Shown piece after piece: positions 1-8,895 of a stretch of DNA of 64,000 nt. The notes beneath the pieces were generated by a model. That model was not told the DNA's origin and searched no databases. It saw only the letters and a list, made by a program, of their open reading frames with translations. A program made the translations under genes and the position numbers. Each line of letters opens with the position of its first letter. Within the stretch, counting starts at the first letter, position 1. Origin of the DNA: Sporosarcina quadrami (GTDB taxonomy: Bacteria; Bacillota; Bacilli; Bacillales_A; Planococcaceae); NCBI RefSeq assembly GCF_014836615.1, contig NZ_JACSQN010000003.1:186001-250000 (forward strand), read 5' to 3'.

Positions 1-476
1 ATAGTCATAGCGAACATCGGCGCGACACCTTCAGGTAAATGGAACAAATCACTGATTTCCTCTGGAGCATTGCGCACACCACCAATATAACAAATGCCAT
101 AGCCTTTTGATTCAGCTGCAATTGCAACATTCTGGGCAAACAGCGAGACATCGACAGTCGCGACAAGTGTACTCTCCGCATGGGAGTAATCGATTTGCTT
201 ACTATGCAGTTCAGCTGCTTTTTGCAATCGGTAAAAGTCTGCGCAAAAAATGAGGACAGCTCCTGCAGAAAGGATTTGACGAGGATTTTTAGCTAGATGA
301 GCCAGTTGTTGTCGCTTAGTATCATCAGTTACATAAATGACTGAATAAGCTTGGACGAAATTAGAGCTTGCTGCATGCTGTCCGGCTTGAACCAGTTCAG
401 CAACATCTTCCTTCGTTAACGGAATGTCTTTATAGTCCCGTACAGATGCGTGAGATTTCAATAAATTAATGACCAT
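1..476 (-). CDS. Nitroreductase family FMN-dependent oxidoreductase, C-terminal part beyond window
   Basis: The reading frame is open from an ATG at 476 (preceded by AGGAGG at about 483-488) to the left window edge, giving 158 codons with no stop. The protein starts MVINLLKSHASVRDY, contains a HAASSNFVQ segment and a LIFCADFYR strand, and later GYGICYIGGVRN, the pattern of NfrA/NfsA-type NADPH nitroreductases (B. subtilis NfrA, YcnD). These are cytoplasmic flavoproteins that reduce nitro compounds, quinones or flavin; the substrate here is unknown. The C-terminal part, which usually carries more of the NADPH-binding region, lies outside the window. It is transcribed divergently from the next gene. 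Confidence 0.8.
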   Translation of the reverse strand, partial: MVINLLKSHASVRDYKDIPLTKEDVAELVQAGQHAASSNFVQAYSVIYVTDDTKRQQLAHLAKNPRQILSAGAVLIFCADFYRLQKAAELHSKQIDYSHAESTLVATVDVSLFAQNVAIAAESKGYGICYIGGVRNAPEEISDLFHLPEGVAPMFAMT

Positions 477-495
477 AATAATCCTCCTAAATTGT

Positions 496-524
496 TTGGT
501 TATTCTATATTAGTGGAATATACA
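496..524 (+). promoter_or_regulatory. Probable sigma-A promoter of the YerD-like gene
   Basis: TTGGTT at 496-501 and TATACA at 519-524 are separated by 17 nt, about 40 bases before the ATG at 566. The promoter sits in the 89-base divergent gap to the nitroreductase. Both hexamers deviate from consensus, so this is a moderate call. Confidence 0.4.
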
Positions 525-565
525 CATGTTACACTACAACTAACACTTGGAAAAGGGGTGCGGTA

Positions 566-2134
566 ATGAGTTGGATAGAAAGTATATCAATCACTACAAC
601 ATTAATTGTACTATTTTTGGTTGTTATTCCGATAACAGCAATCATTTTTCTTTATTTCTATGATAAACGACAAAAACAGCACGCGATTTTAAGGAACTAT
701 CCGATTCTCGGACGAATGCGCTATATGTTGGAAAAAACAGGACCGGAATTCCGTCAATACTTGTTCGATGATGACAATAAAGGTGAACCTTTCAATCGAT
801 TGGAATATTTACATATGGTTATGCCGGGGAAATATTTGAATAATGTTATCGGTTTCGGTTCAAAACGAGATTTTGAAGAACCGGGTTACTATATCCGCAA
901 CTCGATGTTTACAAAGCAGAACGAAGAGATGCGTGTAGATAATGAAGAACTAGTGAATACAATGCGTTATAAAGTCGATGAAGATGGCTTGTTCTCACGG
1001 AAAGAGCATCGTGAAGAAATCCCGGCATTGCCATGGCTTCTTCCTGAAGAAGATGCGATAGTACTTGGACCTAATTGCGAAAAGCCATTTCACGTAAGAA
1101 GCCTACTGGGGCAGTCAGCTATGAGTTACGGTGCATTAGGGGAAAATGCCATTACTGCATTATCAAAAGGAATCGGTATGGCGCGCGAGGCGTGGATGAA
1201 TACCGGAGAAGGAGGACTATCACCACACCATTTGGCAGGCGATGCACATATTATTGCTCAAATCGGCTCAGGACTCTTTGGCTTCAGGACAGAAGACGGC
1301 GAATTCAGTTGGGAAAGGTTGCGTGAGAAGGCGGAAATTCCACAAGTGAAAGCTTTTGAGATTAAGCTTGCGCAAGGCGCGAAAATGCGCGGCGGTCATG
1401 TTGAAGGTGAAAAAGTAACAGAAGAGATTGCTAAAATCCGTAATGTTGTCCCTTATACGACGATAAACAGTCCAAATCGATTCAAGCAGTTCTCAGACTT
1501 TCCGACGCTATTCGACTTCATTGAAAAAATACGCGACCACGGTGGAAAACCTGTTGGTATCAAAGTCGTCATTGGCGGGCAACAGGACGCAGAGGAATTG
1601 GCGTCATTCATGCATGAAACGGGTAAAGGACCTGACTTCATTTCAATTGACGGAGCAGAAGGAGGTTCAGGTGCGACCTATCAAGACTTGGCAGACAGTG
1701 TTGGCTTACCGCTTAAATCATCTCTTATTCTACTTGATGATGCATTAAGAAAATATGAAGTCCGTGATAGAGTTAAGATTATTGCATCTGGAAAAATTAC
1801 GACACCGGATAAAGCTGCAATGGCTTTAGCGATGGGAGCGGATCTTGTTCAAATCGCCCGTGGCTTTATGATTTCCGTCGGTTGTATTATGGCGCACCGT
1901 TGTCATACAAATGACTGTCCAGCAGGTGTAGCAACAACGGACAAGATTTTACAAAGAGGCCTAGTCGTAGAAGAGAAAAAGTTCCGTGTAACTAATTATA
2001 TTTTGACAATGCGAGAAGGCCTATTCCGAATTGCAGCAGCAGCAGGTCTTGACTCTCCAACAAAACTCGAGCGTCACCATCTCGTTTATAAAGATGAAAG
2101 AGGCCGCGTTTTTCCTATAGAACAAAGGGATTGA
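566..2134 (+). CDS. yerD: Membrane-anchored FMN-binding glutamate synthase family protein (YerD-like)
   Basis: This 522-residue protein has an N-terminal membrane segment (about residues 8-31) followed by a glutamate-synthase-type FMN/TIM-barrel domain. Visible motifs are the GEGGLSPHH loop, GGQQDAEE, SIDGAEGGSGATY, and a cysteine triad C440-x5-C446-x4-C451 that matches the 3Fe-4S cluster motif of GOGAT large subunits. The amidotransferase and terminal domains of full GltB are absent, as in B. subtilis YerD, whose length is about the same. The reaction is not established; it may be a ferredoxin-type or orphan glutamate synthase-like oxidoreductase. The ATG has an AAGGGG ribosome site 8-9 bases upstream. 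Confidence 0.85.
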   Translation: MSWIESISITTTLIVLFLVVIPITAIIFLYFYDKRQKQHAILRNYPILGRMRYMLEKTGPEFRQYLFDDDNKGEPFNRLEYLHMVMPGKYLNNVIGFGSKRDFEEPGYYIRNSMFTKQNEEMRVDNEELVNTMRYKVDEDGLFSRKEHREEIPALPWLLPEEDAIVLGPNCEKPFHVRSLLGQSAMSYGALGENAITALSKGIGMAREAWMNTGEGGLSPHHLAGDAHIIAQIGSGLFGFRTEDGEFSWERLREKAEIPQVKAFEIKLAQGAKMRGGHVEGEKVTEEIAKIRNVVPYTTINSPNRFKQFSDFPTLFDFIEKIRDHGGKPVGIKVVIGGQQDAEELASFMHETGKGPDFISIDGAEGGSGATYQDLADSVGLPLKSSLILLDDALRKYEVRDRVKIIASGKITTPDKAAMALAMGADLVQIARGFMISVGCIMAHRCHTNDCPAGVATTDKILQRGLVVEEKKFRVTNYILTMREGLFRIAAAAGLDSPTKLERHHLVYKDERGRVFPIEQRD

Positions 2135-2248
2135 AGACTATAGGACATTCAGAATAAAATAACTATTTAAGTAATTATGCCTAAGACTTCTTCCGAATTT
2201 TGTGATAATGTGTAACTATCAATAGATTCATAGGAAGGGGTCAGGTGG

Positions 2249-3883
2249 ATGTCTTTGTTAAATCAAACAGTTGGCGATATTGTAAAGGAATGGACGGCAA
2301 AAAATCCTCTAAAGGAAGCGTATGTGTATCCAGAAATCGGTTTGCGAAGAACATATGAGCAATTCGATAATGAAACCGATGAGTTGGCAAAGGCATTCAT
2401 CGGGATGGGCATACAAAGAGGGGAGCATGTCGCCATTTGGTCGGACAATAAGCCTCAATGGCTTCTTAGCCAGTTTGCAACAGGTAAAATGGGTGCGGTT
2501 CTTGTCACGGTGAATACGAATTACCAGGCAAAAGAGCTAGAGTACTTATTGGAACAATCTGATGCAACAACGTTAATAATGGACGAGAGCTTTAAAGGGA
2601 CCGACTATATCGAGATTATCCGGTCGATTTGTCCAGAGTCATTGCTAACAGATGATGGTGTCATAACGTGTGCTAAACTTCCAAAACTCAAACGAATTAT
2701 TCTTATGACGAATAGGCAAGAAAAAGGAATCTATAAATGGTCGGAATTCATGGTACATGCAACAGGCATTACCGATGAAGAACTCATTAAACGTCGACAG
2801 ACAATGTCTCCTGACGATGTTATAAATATCCAATACACGTCCGGAACGACAGGCTTTCCTAAAGGTGTCATGTTGACACATCGTAATATTGTAAATAATG
2901 GAAAAATTATCGGTGATTATATGAAATTGACGGAAAATGACCGTATTTGTATTCCTGTACCATTCTTCCACTGTTTCGGTTGTGTCCTTGGTAATATGGC
3001 GGCCGTTACGCATGGTTCTACAATGGTCATCATTGAGCAATTCGATCCGTTGAAAGTATTGAACGCCGTCCAGGATGAAAAGTGTACAGCGCTTCATGGC
3101 GTTCCGACGATGTTCATTGCGGAACTTGAGCATCCTGAATTTCCTAAATATGATACATCTACATTGCGGACAGGAATTATGGCAGGTTCGACATGCCCGA
3201 TTGAAGTGATGAAAAAGGTCATCACAGAAATGGGTGCTAGCGAAATTACGATTTGTTATGGACAGACGGAAAGTTCACCGGTCATTACGCAAACACAAAC
3301 GGATGATCCGATAGAAAAACGTGTATCGACTGTCGGTAAGCCCCATCCGCATGTGGAAGTGAAAATTATCGACCCCTCAACAGGTGTTGAAATGCCTGCC
3401 GGAAGTCCAGGTGAATTGTGTACGCGTGGCTATCACGTCATGAAGGGATATTATAATGATGAGGAAGCAACAAGAGAAGTGATCGACGTGGATGGTTGGC
3501 TTCGGACGGGTGATTTGGCAGTGATGGATGGAGATGGATATATCGATATTACAGGGCGTATCAAAGATGTCGTCATACGTGGAGGAGAGAACATTTATCC
3601 ACGCGAAGTGGAGGAGTTTTTGTATACACATCCTGACATATCAGATGTGCAAATTGTCGGTGTCCCCGATTCAAAGTACGGAGAAGAATTGATGGCTTGG
3701 ATTATACCTAAGCATAATACGACTCTTACTGAAGAGTCAGTGCGTGAATTTTGCAAAGGCAACATCTCCCGCCATAAAATTCCGAAGTATATTCATTTTA
3801 CGGATGAGTATCCGATGACGGCCTCGGGTAAAATTCAGAAATTCAAATTACGTGAATTATCAATGGAAGAAACATTAAGTTAA
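2249..3883 (+). CDS. AMP-forming fatty acyl-CoA synthetase
   Basis: This 544-residue ANL-superfamily adenylate-forming enzyme activates a carboxylic acid with ATP and joins it to CoA. The P-loop-like AMP motif YTSGTTGFPKG is at residues 196-206. The hinge and C-terminal motifs GWLRTGDLAVMDGDGY and GRIKDVVIRGGENIYP follow, and a catalytic lysine lies in the terminal TASGKIQK. Overall it resembles medium/long-chain acyl-CoA synthetases such as B. subtilis YngI. Chain-length preference cannot be read from sequence. The ATG follows AGGAAGGGG at a slightly long spacing. It appears monocistronic, with a terminator directly after it. Confidence 0.85.
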   Translation: MSLLNQTVGDIVKEWTAKNPLKEAYVYPEIGLRRTYEQFDNETDELAKAFIGMGIQRGEHVAIWSDNKPQWLLSQFATGKMGAVLVTVNTNYQAKELEYLLEQSDATTLIMDESFKGTDYIEIIRSICPESLLTDDGVITCAKLPKLKRIILMTNRQEKGIYKWSEFMVHATGITDEELIKRRQTMSPDDVINIQYTSGTTGFPKGVMLTHRNIVNNGKIIGDYMKLTENDRICIPVPFFHCFGCVLGNMAAVTHGSTMVIIEQFDPLKVLNAVQDEKCTALHGVPTMFIAELEHPEFPKYDTSTLRTGIMAGSTCPIEVMKKVITEMGASEITICYGQTESSPVITQTQTDDPIEKRVSTVGKPHPHVEVKIIDPSTGVEMPAGSPGELCTRGYHVMKGYYNDEEATREVIDVDGWLRTGDLAVMDGDGYIDITGRIKDVVIRGGENIYPREVEEFLYTHPDISDVQIVGVPDSKYGEELMAWIIPKHNTTLTEESVREFCKGNISRHKIPKYIHFTDEYPMTASGKIQKFKLRELSMEETLS

Positions 3884-3901
3884 TAGTTGTAAAGGTATAT
3901 T

Positions 3902-3940
3902 GGACCGCTACCTGTCATCAGGAAAATGCGGTCCTTTTTG
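3902..3940 (+). terminator. Intrinsic terminator after the acyl-CoA synthetase
   Basis: GGACCGC at 3902-3908 pairs with GCGGTCC at 3928-3934 and is followed by TTTTT. Confidence 0.8.
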
Positions 3941-3993
3941 TATGCATGAAATAGGCAGACATGTCCATCATATGAATAGATAAAGATGTTGGA

Positions 3994-4359
3994 TCAGTCA
4001 TATAAGGTCTTTTCAAACGACCCGTCTTCATGATAGACGTTAAGGCTACCATCATGTTCATTCACATACGGCTTTGCTTTGTCGAGTAACGCACTTTTCG
4101 TTTCTTCTTTGAAAATGGCCCGTTCACCATTTTTTTTCATGAGGACCCAATCATTATCACGTGGACGGACTTCATATACATTGCGATCACTCTCGTTGCC
4201 TTGCACATACTCCCGTGCTTTTGTTGTTGCAATTGCGATAGCACGTCCTTCGTCTGTTCCTTCACGCAATAGGGCATTACTGATTTCAATCGCTTTGTCT
4301 CTTACGTCTTGTTCCAAATTCTTAAATGAGTCAGGATAATCATTTTTACTCCATGGCAT
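3994..4359 (-). CDS. ydaT: DUF2188 stress protein (YdaT-like)
   Basis: This 121-residue soluble protein begins MPWSKNDYPDSFKNL. The N-terminal third resembles ChaB-type or YdaT sequences; the C-terminal half (about residues 60-118, from NVYEVRPRDNDWVLMKK) matches the DUF2188 fold with its repeated NVYHEDGS-type strand. B. subtilis YdaT is a general stress protein of unknown function. The ATG is preceded by AAGGAGG at good spacing, and a sigma-B-type promoter lies directly upstream, which fits a general stress role. The gene converges on the acyl-CoA synthetase gene. Confidence 0.8.
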   Translation of the reverse strand: MPWSKNDYPDSFKNLEQDVRDKAIEISNALLREGTDEGRAIAIATTKAREYVQGNESDRNVYEVRPRDNDWVLMKKNGERAIFKEETKSALLDKAKPYVNEHDGSLNVYHEDGSFEKTLYD

Positions 4360-4381
4360 AAAACCGCCTCCTTACTAGACG

Positions 4382-4406
4382 ATTCCCATAAACCTGTCTG
4401 CTAAAC
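4382..4406 (-). promoter_or_regulatory. Sigma-B-type promoter of the ydaT-like gene
   Basis: Read on the minus strand, GTTTAG (4406-4401), 13 nt, then GGGAAT (4387-4382). The consensus is GTTTAA, 12-15 nt, GGGWAW. The predicted start falls about 16 bases before the ATG, just leaving room for the ribosome site. Confidence 0.65.
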
Positions 4407-4627
4407 ATGCTTTAGCTTTTTTGAAATGAGAAAAATATTCCGTCCAACCAATTTGCATGATTCCACAAAATATTTTTCCCTTCTGTCGAAATGAAGTCAT
4501 TGCCTGGGAAATAACTCGAAAATGAGTAATATTAATCATTATATGTTCACTTTAACTTAAATTTGATCTATTCCCAAACTGCATACCGATGAAGTAAAAT
4601 GACATAAAACTATCTAGAGGTGATTGT

Positions 4628-6112
4628 GTGTCCGCTGAAATGTATCAACTGATCTCAATAACAATTTATATGGTTCTTATGCTTTTCATTGGCTGGTACG
4701 CATTTAAAAGGACAACCAACCTGACAGATTACATGCTCGGTGGGCGCTCACTTGGTCCAGCTGTAACAGCTTTGAGCGCTGGGGCATCAGATATGTCTGG
4801 ATGGCTTTTGATGGGATTGCCGGGTGCGATTTATGCAGGTGGACTTGTAGAATCATGGATTGCAATTGGTTTGACGATTGGCGCGTATTTAAACTGGCTT
4901 CTGATTGCGCCTAGATTGCGGTCGTATACACAAGTTTCGGGTGATTCTATAACAATTCCTAGCTATTTGGAGAGTCGGTTGAAAGACCAATCTCGATTGC
5001 TGCGCATCGTTTCTGGAATTATCATTCTCGTCTTTTTTACATTTTACGTTTCATCAGGGATGGTCGCAGGTGGAAAGTTCTTCTTAAGTTCATTTGGACT
5101 CGACTATCATGTAGGACTTGTCATTGTTTCTGTAGTTGTTATCGCTTACACGCTGTTTGGTGGATTTCTTGCAGTGAGTTACACAGACTTCGTTCAAGGG
5201 TTAGTCATGTTCCTTGCTCTACTTCTCGTTCCTATTGGCGGTCTTGTCCTGACGGGAGGACTCGCTGAAACAACGGCGAGTGTCAAAGCAGTGAATCCTG
5301 ACTTATTCAATTTTGTAAAAGGCGCTACGTTAACCGGAGTCATTTCATCCATTGCATGGGGACTTGGCTATTTCGGTCAACCGCACATTATCGTCCGTTT
5401 CATGGCGATTAAATCAGTGAAAGAGACGAAAAGTGCACGTCACATCGGTATCGGTTGGATGATACTCAGTCTGCTTGGTGCAATTGCGACAGCATTTGTG
5501 GGAATTGCATATTTCGAACAGAATAAAGGAGCGGAACTTGCCGACCCAGAAACGGTATTCATCGTTTTAGGCCAAATCATCTTTCATCCTTTAGTTGCCG
5601 GTATTATGCTTGCTGCTGTTCTTGCTGCTGTAATGAGTACGATTTCTTCCCAACTGATCGTCACTTCATCAGCACTCATTGAAGATTTGTATAAAGCTGT
5701 TATTAAGTCTGATGCGAGTGATAAACGATATGTATTTTTAGGAAGAATGGCTGTACTTGTCGTTTCATTAATAGCAATGTTGCTCGCTTGGCCAAATAAA
5801 GAATCTATCCTCAAACTTGTATCATTCGCATGGGCTGGTTTTGGTGGAGCTTTCGGGCCGATTATTATCCTTTCGCTGTATTGGCGGAAGCTTACAGCTA
5901 AAGGTGCACTATGGGGAATGATAGCAGGCGCGATTACAGTCGGTGTATGGGGCAATATTAAAGTGCTTTCTGACACACTTTATGAAATCGTCCCAGGCTT
6001 CCTCGTCTGCCTTCTAGTCACATATATCGTCAGTAATATAACATTTAGACAAAATGCTGAAATTGATAAAGAATATTATGATGCAATTGAGTTAGTCAAG
6101 AAAGAGCGATAA
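4628..6112 (+). CDS. putP: Sodium/proline symporter
   Basis: This 494-residue member of the sodium:solute symporter family has about 13 hydrophobic helices. The N-terminal segment YMLGGRSLGPAVTALSAGASDMSGW is the hallmark of PutP/OpuE proteins and holds part of the sodium and proline site. It imports proline with Na+ for nutrition or osmoprotection; which role cannot be decided from the sequence, and the sigma-B promoter known for B. subtilis opuE was not recognised upstream. The start is GTG with AGAGGTG 6-7 bases before it; the nearest internal ATG (codon 5) has no ribosome site. It is monocistronic with a strong terminator. Confidence 0.88.
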   Translation: MSAEMYQLISITIYMVLMLFIGWYAFKRTTNLTDYMLGGRSLGPAVTALSAGASDMSGWLLMGLPGAIYAGGLVESWIAIGLTIGAYLNWLLIAPRLRSYTQVSGDSITIPSYLESRLKDQSRLLRIVSGIIILVFFTFYVSSGMVAGGKFFLSSFGLDYHVGLVIVSVVVIAYTLFGGFLAVSYTDFVQGLVMFLALLLVPIGGLVLTGGLAETTASVKAVNPDLFNFVKGATLTGVISSIAWGLGYFGQPHIIVRFMAIKSVKETKSARHIGIGWMILSLLGAIATAFVGIAYFEQNKGAELADPETVFIVLGQIIFHPLVAGIMLAAVLAAVMSTISSQLIVTSSALIEDLYKAVIKSDASDKRYVFLGRMAVLVVSLIAMLLAWPNKESILKLVSFAWAGFGGAFGPIIILSLYWRKLTAKGALWGMIAGAITVGVWGNIKVLSDTLYEIVPGFLVCLLVTYIVSNITFRQNAEIDKEYYDAIELVKKER

Positions 6113-6152
6113 AATAACGGCCTCCTATAAGTAACGGAGGCCGTTATTTTAT
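6111..6152 (+). terminator. Intrinsic terminator after putP
   Basis: A perfect 15-bp stem, AAAATAACGGCCTCC at 6111-6125 with its complement at 6136-6150. It begins within the putP stop codon region. Confidence 0.85.
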
Positions 6153-6202
6153 AGTGAACGGTGAATTATGGTACTCTAGTCAAAATGAAGGGGGCTGGAA
6201 TT

Positions 6203-6895
6203 TTGAAACTTGACCATGTCGTTTATTTTACGGAAAAGAGTCCAGAGGAAGTCGTTGCCGAGCAACGTGAAGAAGGCAAACATGCAGTTGTCGGGGGGCG
6301 GCATGAAAGTTGGGGGACTCATAATGCATTGATGTATGTGAATAATGCATATGTCGAATGGCTTTCAGTAGAACGTCCAGAACTAGCGTCAAGCGTTGAC
6401 CACCCGTTGACAAGGTTGCTGCTAAACGACATTAAAGATGGCGAAGGATGGGGCACACTTTGTCTCTCTGTTGAAGATATAGAAGCTTTTAATGAAGAAA
6501 TTGAAAACAAAGGATTTAAAACTTCAGGTGTACTAACTGCGCAGCGACGTACAAGGACAGGTGAATTAAAGAAGTGGAAGATGTTATTTGTGGAACAACC
6601 TGTTTCTAATGAACTTCCTTATCCTTTTTTCATTGAGTGGGAGGAAGACCAACAAACACGGTACGCAAAATTGCACGAAGAAGGTGCATTAAGCGCTAAA
6701 AATGAAAGTGTGTCAGTTAAAGAATGTGTGCTTTTTGTTGAAGATCCGCTAAGGGATACTGCAGAATGGGCAATTTTATTGTCACAAAAGGTTGGGGATC
6801 ATTATGATATTGAACTCGAAAACGTCAAATTGCGCTTTGTCCAACAGGAAGGCGGAAAAGACCGATTAGGGGATGTCGTGTTCTCTTCCGAATGA
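6203..6895 (+). CDS. VOC/glyoxalase-like domain protein
   Basis: This 230-residue protein begins MKLDHVVYF, the opening strand of a vicinal oxygen chelate domain, and has the GGRHESWGTHNALMY and YVEWLSVE segments typical of the Glyoxalase_3-like family. The second half (from about residue 165) is more divergent and may be a degenerate second VOC repeat. Substrate and metal are unknown. I chose the TTG at 6203 because AAGGGGG lies 8 bases before it; the in-frame ATG at 6161 has no ribosome site and overlaps sequence just after the putP terminator. Confidence 0.7.
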   Translation: MKLDHVVYFTEKSPEEVVAEQREEGKHAVVGGRHESWGTHNALMYVNNAYVEWLSVERPELASSVDHPLTRLLLNDIKDGEGWGTLCLSVEDIEAFNEEIENKGFKTSGVLTAQRRTRTGELKKWKMLFVEQPVSNELPYPFFIEWEEDQQTRYAKLHEEGALSAKNESVSVKECVLFVEDPLRDTAEWAILLSQKVGDHYDIELENVKLRFVQQEGGKDRLGDVVFSSE

Positions 6896-6902
6896 TGACA
6901 AG

Positions 6903-7410
6903 TGTTGTGCTACTATGTGTACTTAACCAAATATAGGCTATAACTTGGCACGATGATTTCCGTTCCGGGCGGACGCTTTCCAATCGAACAACGTAGGGTT
7001 CGATTTGCCTTAATTCCTGTGACTTTCAGAAATTAAGGCATGGGTGCTCGAAAAGCTAAAGCTTTGTCTCACAAAAGCCGTTCTTCGTCACGGCTCTCGC
7101 TAATTCCCAAGGAGTCGCCGCCCTATACTTCAATCATCTAAGTCTTCTAAAAGATAGATGGATCATTTTATGATCACTTGTAGAAGGGAGAGTTTCTTAC
7201 TTTTTATCCTGCAATCTACAGTTGACTGAAGTGGAGGCGCCGACTCCTGCGGGAATAGCGCGAGCTGAAGACCCCACAGGAGCGTGTTCTTCGCGACGAG
7301 GAGGCTGAAGCCGTGCCCCGCGGAAAGCGTGCGCCGGAACGGAAGTCAACGGGTTCATAGTGATACTACTTATAATACTGGTTAATCAACACACCTGTTG
7401 TGCTACTATG
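6903..7410. repeat. 15-bp direct repeat flanking the repeat element upstream of hflX
   Basis: TGTTGTGCTACTATG occurs identically at 6903-6917 and 7396-7410, 493 bases apart, bracketing the inverted-repeat element at 6954-7348. Each copy contains TGCTACTAT, which resembles an extended -10 promoter box. The downstream copy is 35 bases before the hflX ATG and may be its promoter. The 549-base gap 6896-7444 holds only these repeats; I see no gene in it. Confidence 0.7.
6954..7348. repeat. Nested inverted-repeat element (MITE-like intergenic repeat)
   Basis: Outer arms at 6954-6981 and 7322-7348 are inverted copies (TGAYTTCCGTTCCGG core, ending ACGCTTTCC; one indel and two mismatches). An inner pair, about 7103-7137 and 7222-7256, shares ATTCCC..GGAGTCG and ..CTTCA blocks in inverted orientation. 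Smaller hairpins lie at 6980-7007 (9 of 10 bp) and 7006-7040 (perfect 10-bp stem, 15-nt loop). The right half (CTCCTGCGGGAA, CACAGGAGCG, GCGGAAAGCG) resembles a repeat I recall as widespread between genes in Bacillaceae and Planococcaceae. No coding sequence is seen. Confidence 0.65.
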
Positions 7411-7444
7411 AAAGTAAGCATTTATTGTGTAAAGGGGTCGTTGT

Positions 7445-8716
7445 ATGGATATTTTAGTGGAACGGGCAATTCTTGTCGGGGTACATGAACAGAATGCCGA
7501 ACACTTTGAATATGAAATGGAAGAACTGAAGAACTTAGCTGAAGCGATTGATGTTGAAGTTATCGGGCATGTCACGCAGAATTTGGAGAAAAGGCATTCC
7601 TCGTTATATGTCGGTAAAGGAAAGGTCGAAGAGATAAAACGATTTTATGAAGAGATGGACGCAAACCTTGTCATTTTTAATGATGAATTGTCACCTTCAC
7701 AAATACGGAACCTCGAGCAGGAGTTAGAAGTGAAAGTTATTGACAGGACAATGCTCATTCTTGATATTTTCGCACGTCGTGCACGTACTCATGAAGCACG
7801 GATGCAAGTTGAATTGGCACAGCTTCAATATACGCTTCCAAGACTTGTCGGATTGCGCGCATCTCTCGGTCGTCAAGGTGGCGGAACGGGCGGAGGTTTC
7901 CAGAACAAAGGTGCAGGGGAAACGAAACTGGAACTAGATAGACGTAAAATTGAAGATCAAATCGCCAAGCTTCGCAAAGACTTGGAAGACGTACGTGACC
8001 GTCGCGATACCCAGCGCAAACAACGGAAAAAAAGTGGCATTCCTGTCGTATCGATTGTCGGTTATACGAATGCAGGTAAATCGACATTAATGAACGGATT
8101 GCTTCGTAAAATGGAAGATGAAAGTACAAAGCAAGTGTTTGAAAAAGATATGCTATTTGCAACGCTTGATACATCTGTGCGGCATTTGAAACTTGTTGAT
8201 AACAAGGAATTTCTATTAACAGATACAGTCGGTTTCGTATCAAAACTTCCGCACCATCTCATCAAAGCCTTTCGTTCGACATTGGAAGAAGCAAGGGGAG
8301 CAGATTTACTGTTACACGTTGTCAATGTATCTAATGAAGAATACCGTCATATGATGGACGTAACGAACGAAACGTTGCAAGAAGTAGGCGTTGAAGGAAT
8401 ACCAACGCTTAATATTTACAATAAATCCGATTTAGCAGCTGTACCCTACCCGGTTATAGCTGACGACAATGCATGGATTGCAGCGAAAGACCCAGCTAGT
8501 CTTGACCCGCTCGTTGAACTAATTAAGAAAAAGATTTTTGGGCAATACGTTACGTGTAAACTGCTCGTACCGTTTGATCGCGGTGATGTCGTTTCTTATT
8601 TGAATGACACGGCCAATGTCAAGACGACAGAATATGAAGAAGAAGGTACAATGATGACTGTTGAGATGAATAGCTCCGAAAGGACAAAATTCGAAGAGTT
8701 CATTATAAGCCATTAA
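7445..8716 (+). CDS. hflX: GTPase HflX
   Basis: This 423-residue protein has an HflX N-terminal domain (residues 1 to about 160, ending GRQGGGTGGGFQNKGAGETKLELDRR), a coiled linker, and an Obg/TrmE-type G domain with P-loop GYTNAGKS at 206-213, DTVGF switch II and NKSD specificity motif. HflX binds the 50S subunit and splits stalled ribosomes, notably in heat or antibiotic stress. Length matches the Bacillus homologue. ATG follows AAAGGGG. The gene stands alone here, not beside hfq, and lies between oppositely oriented copies of a repeat element. Confidence 0.92.
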   Translation: MDILVERAILVGVHEQNAEHFEYEMEELKNLAEAIDVEVIGHVTQNLEKRHSSLYVGKGKVEEIKRFYEEMDANLVIFNDELSPSQIRNLEQELEVKVIDRTMLILDIFARRARTHEARMQVELAQLQYTLPRLVGLRASLGRQGGGTGGGFQNKGAGETKLELDRRKIEDQIAKLRKDLEDVRDRRDTQRKQRKKSGIPVVSIVGYTNAGKSTLMNGLLRKMEDESTKQVFEKDMLFATLDTSVRHLKLVDNKEFLLTDTVGFVSKLPHHLIKAFRSTLEEARGADLLLHVVNVSNEEYRHMMDVTNETLQEVGVEGIPTLNIYNKSDLAAVPYPVIADDNAWIAAKDPASLDPLVELIKKKIFGQYVTCKLLVPFDRGDVVSYLNDTANVKTTEYEEEGTMMTVEMNSSERTKFEEFIISH

Positions 8717-8796
8717 TAAAAAACGGCTCTAAGTCGAATGTTGGGGTAATGTGATTCACACATCACCCATTATTCTTAAATTCGCAAGGAATATGT

Positions 8797-8895
8797 TGAT
8801 TTGCGCTTCAGTCGAATGCTTTCCGAGGGGCGTGCGGTGAGCCAATCGAACCCTAGGTTGTTCGATTGGAAAGCGTCCGGCCGGAACGCAAATCA
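8797..8895. repeat. 99-bp inverted-repeat element downstream of hflX
   Basis: Terminal arms at 8797-8824 and 8868-8895 are 28 bp each and match at 22 of 28 positions when one is inverted; all differences are transitions. Inside is a perfect 10-bp hairpin, CCAATCGAAC (8842-8851) with GTTCGATTGG (8860-8869), around CCTAGGTT. The right part, 8841-8896, is an inverted copy (about 52 of 57 identical) of 6953-7008 upstream of hflX. The rest of the 8717-9070 gap holds only a terminator. Confidence 0.7.

Noticed and set aside
2645-3133. 162-codon minus-strand frame inside the acyl-CoA synthetase gene
   Set aside because: It lies wholly opposite a well-supported gene, has no ribosome site and no recognisable protein features.
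6896-7444. Insertion sequence with transposase
   Set aside because: Inverted repeats are clear, but no transposase frame or remnant is present; it is at most a non-autonomous element.
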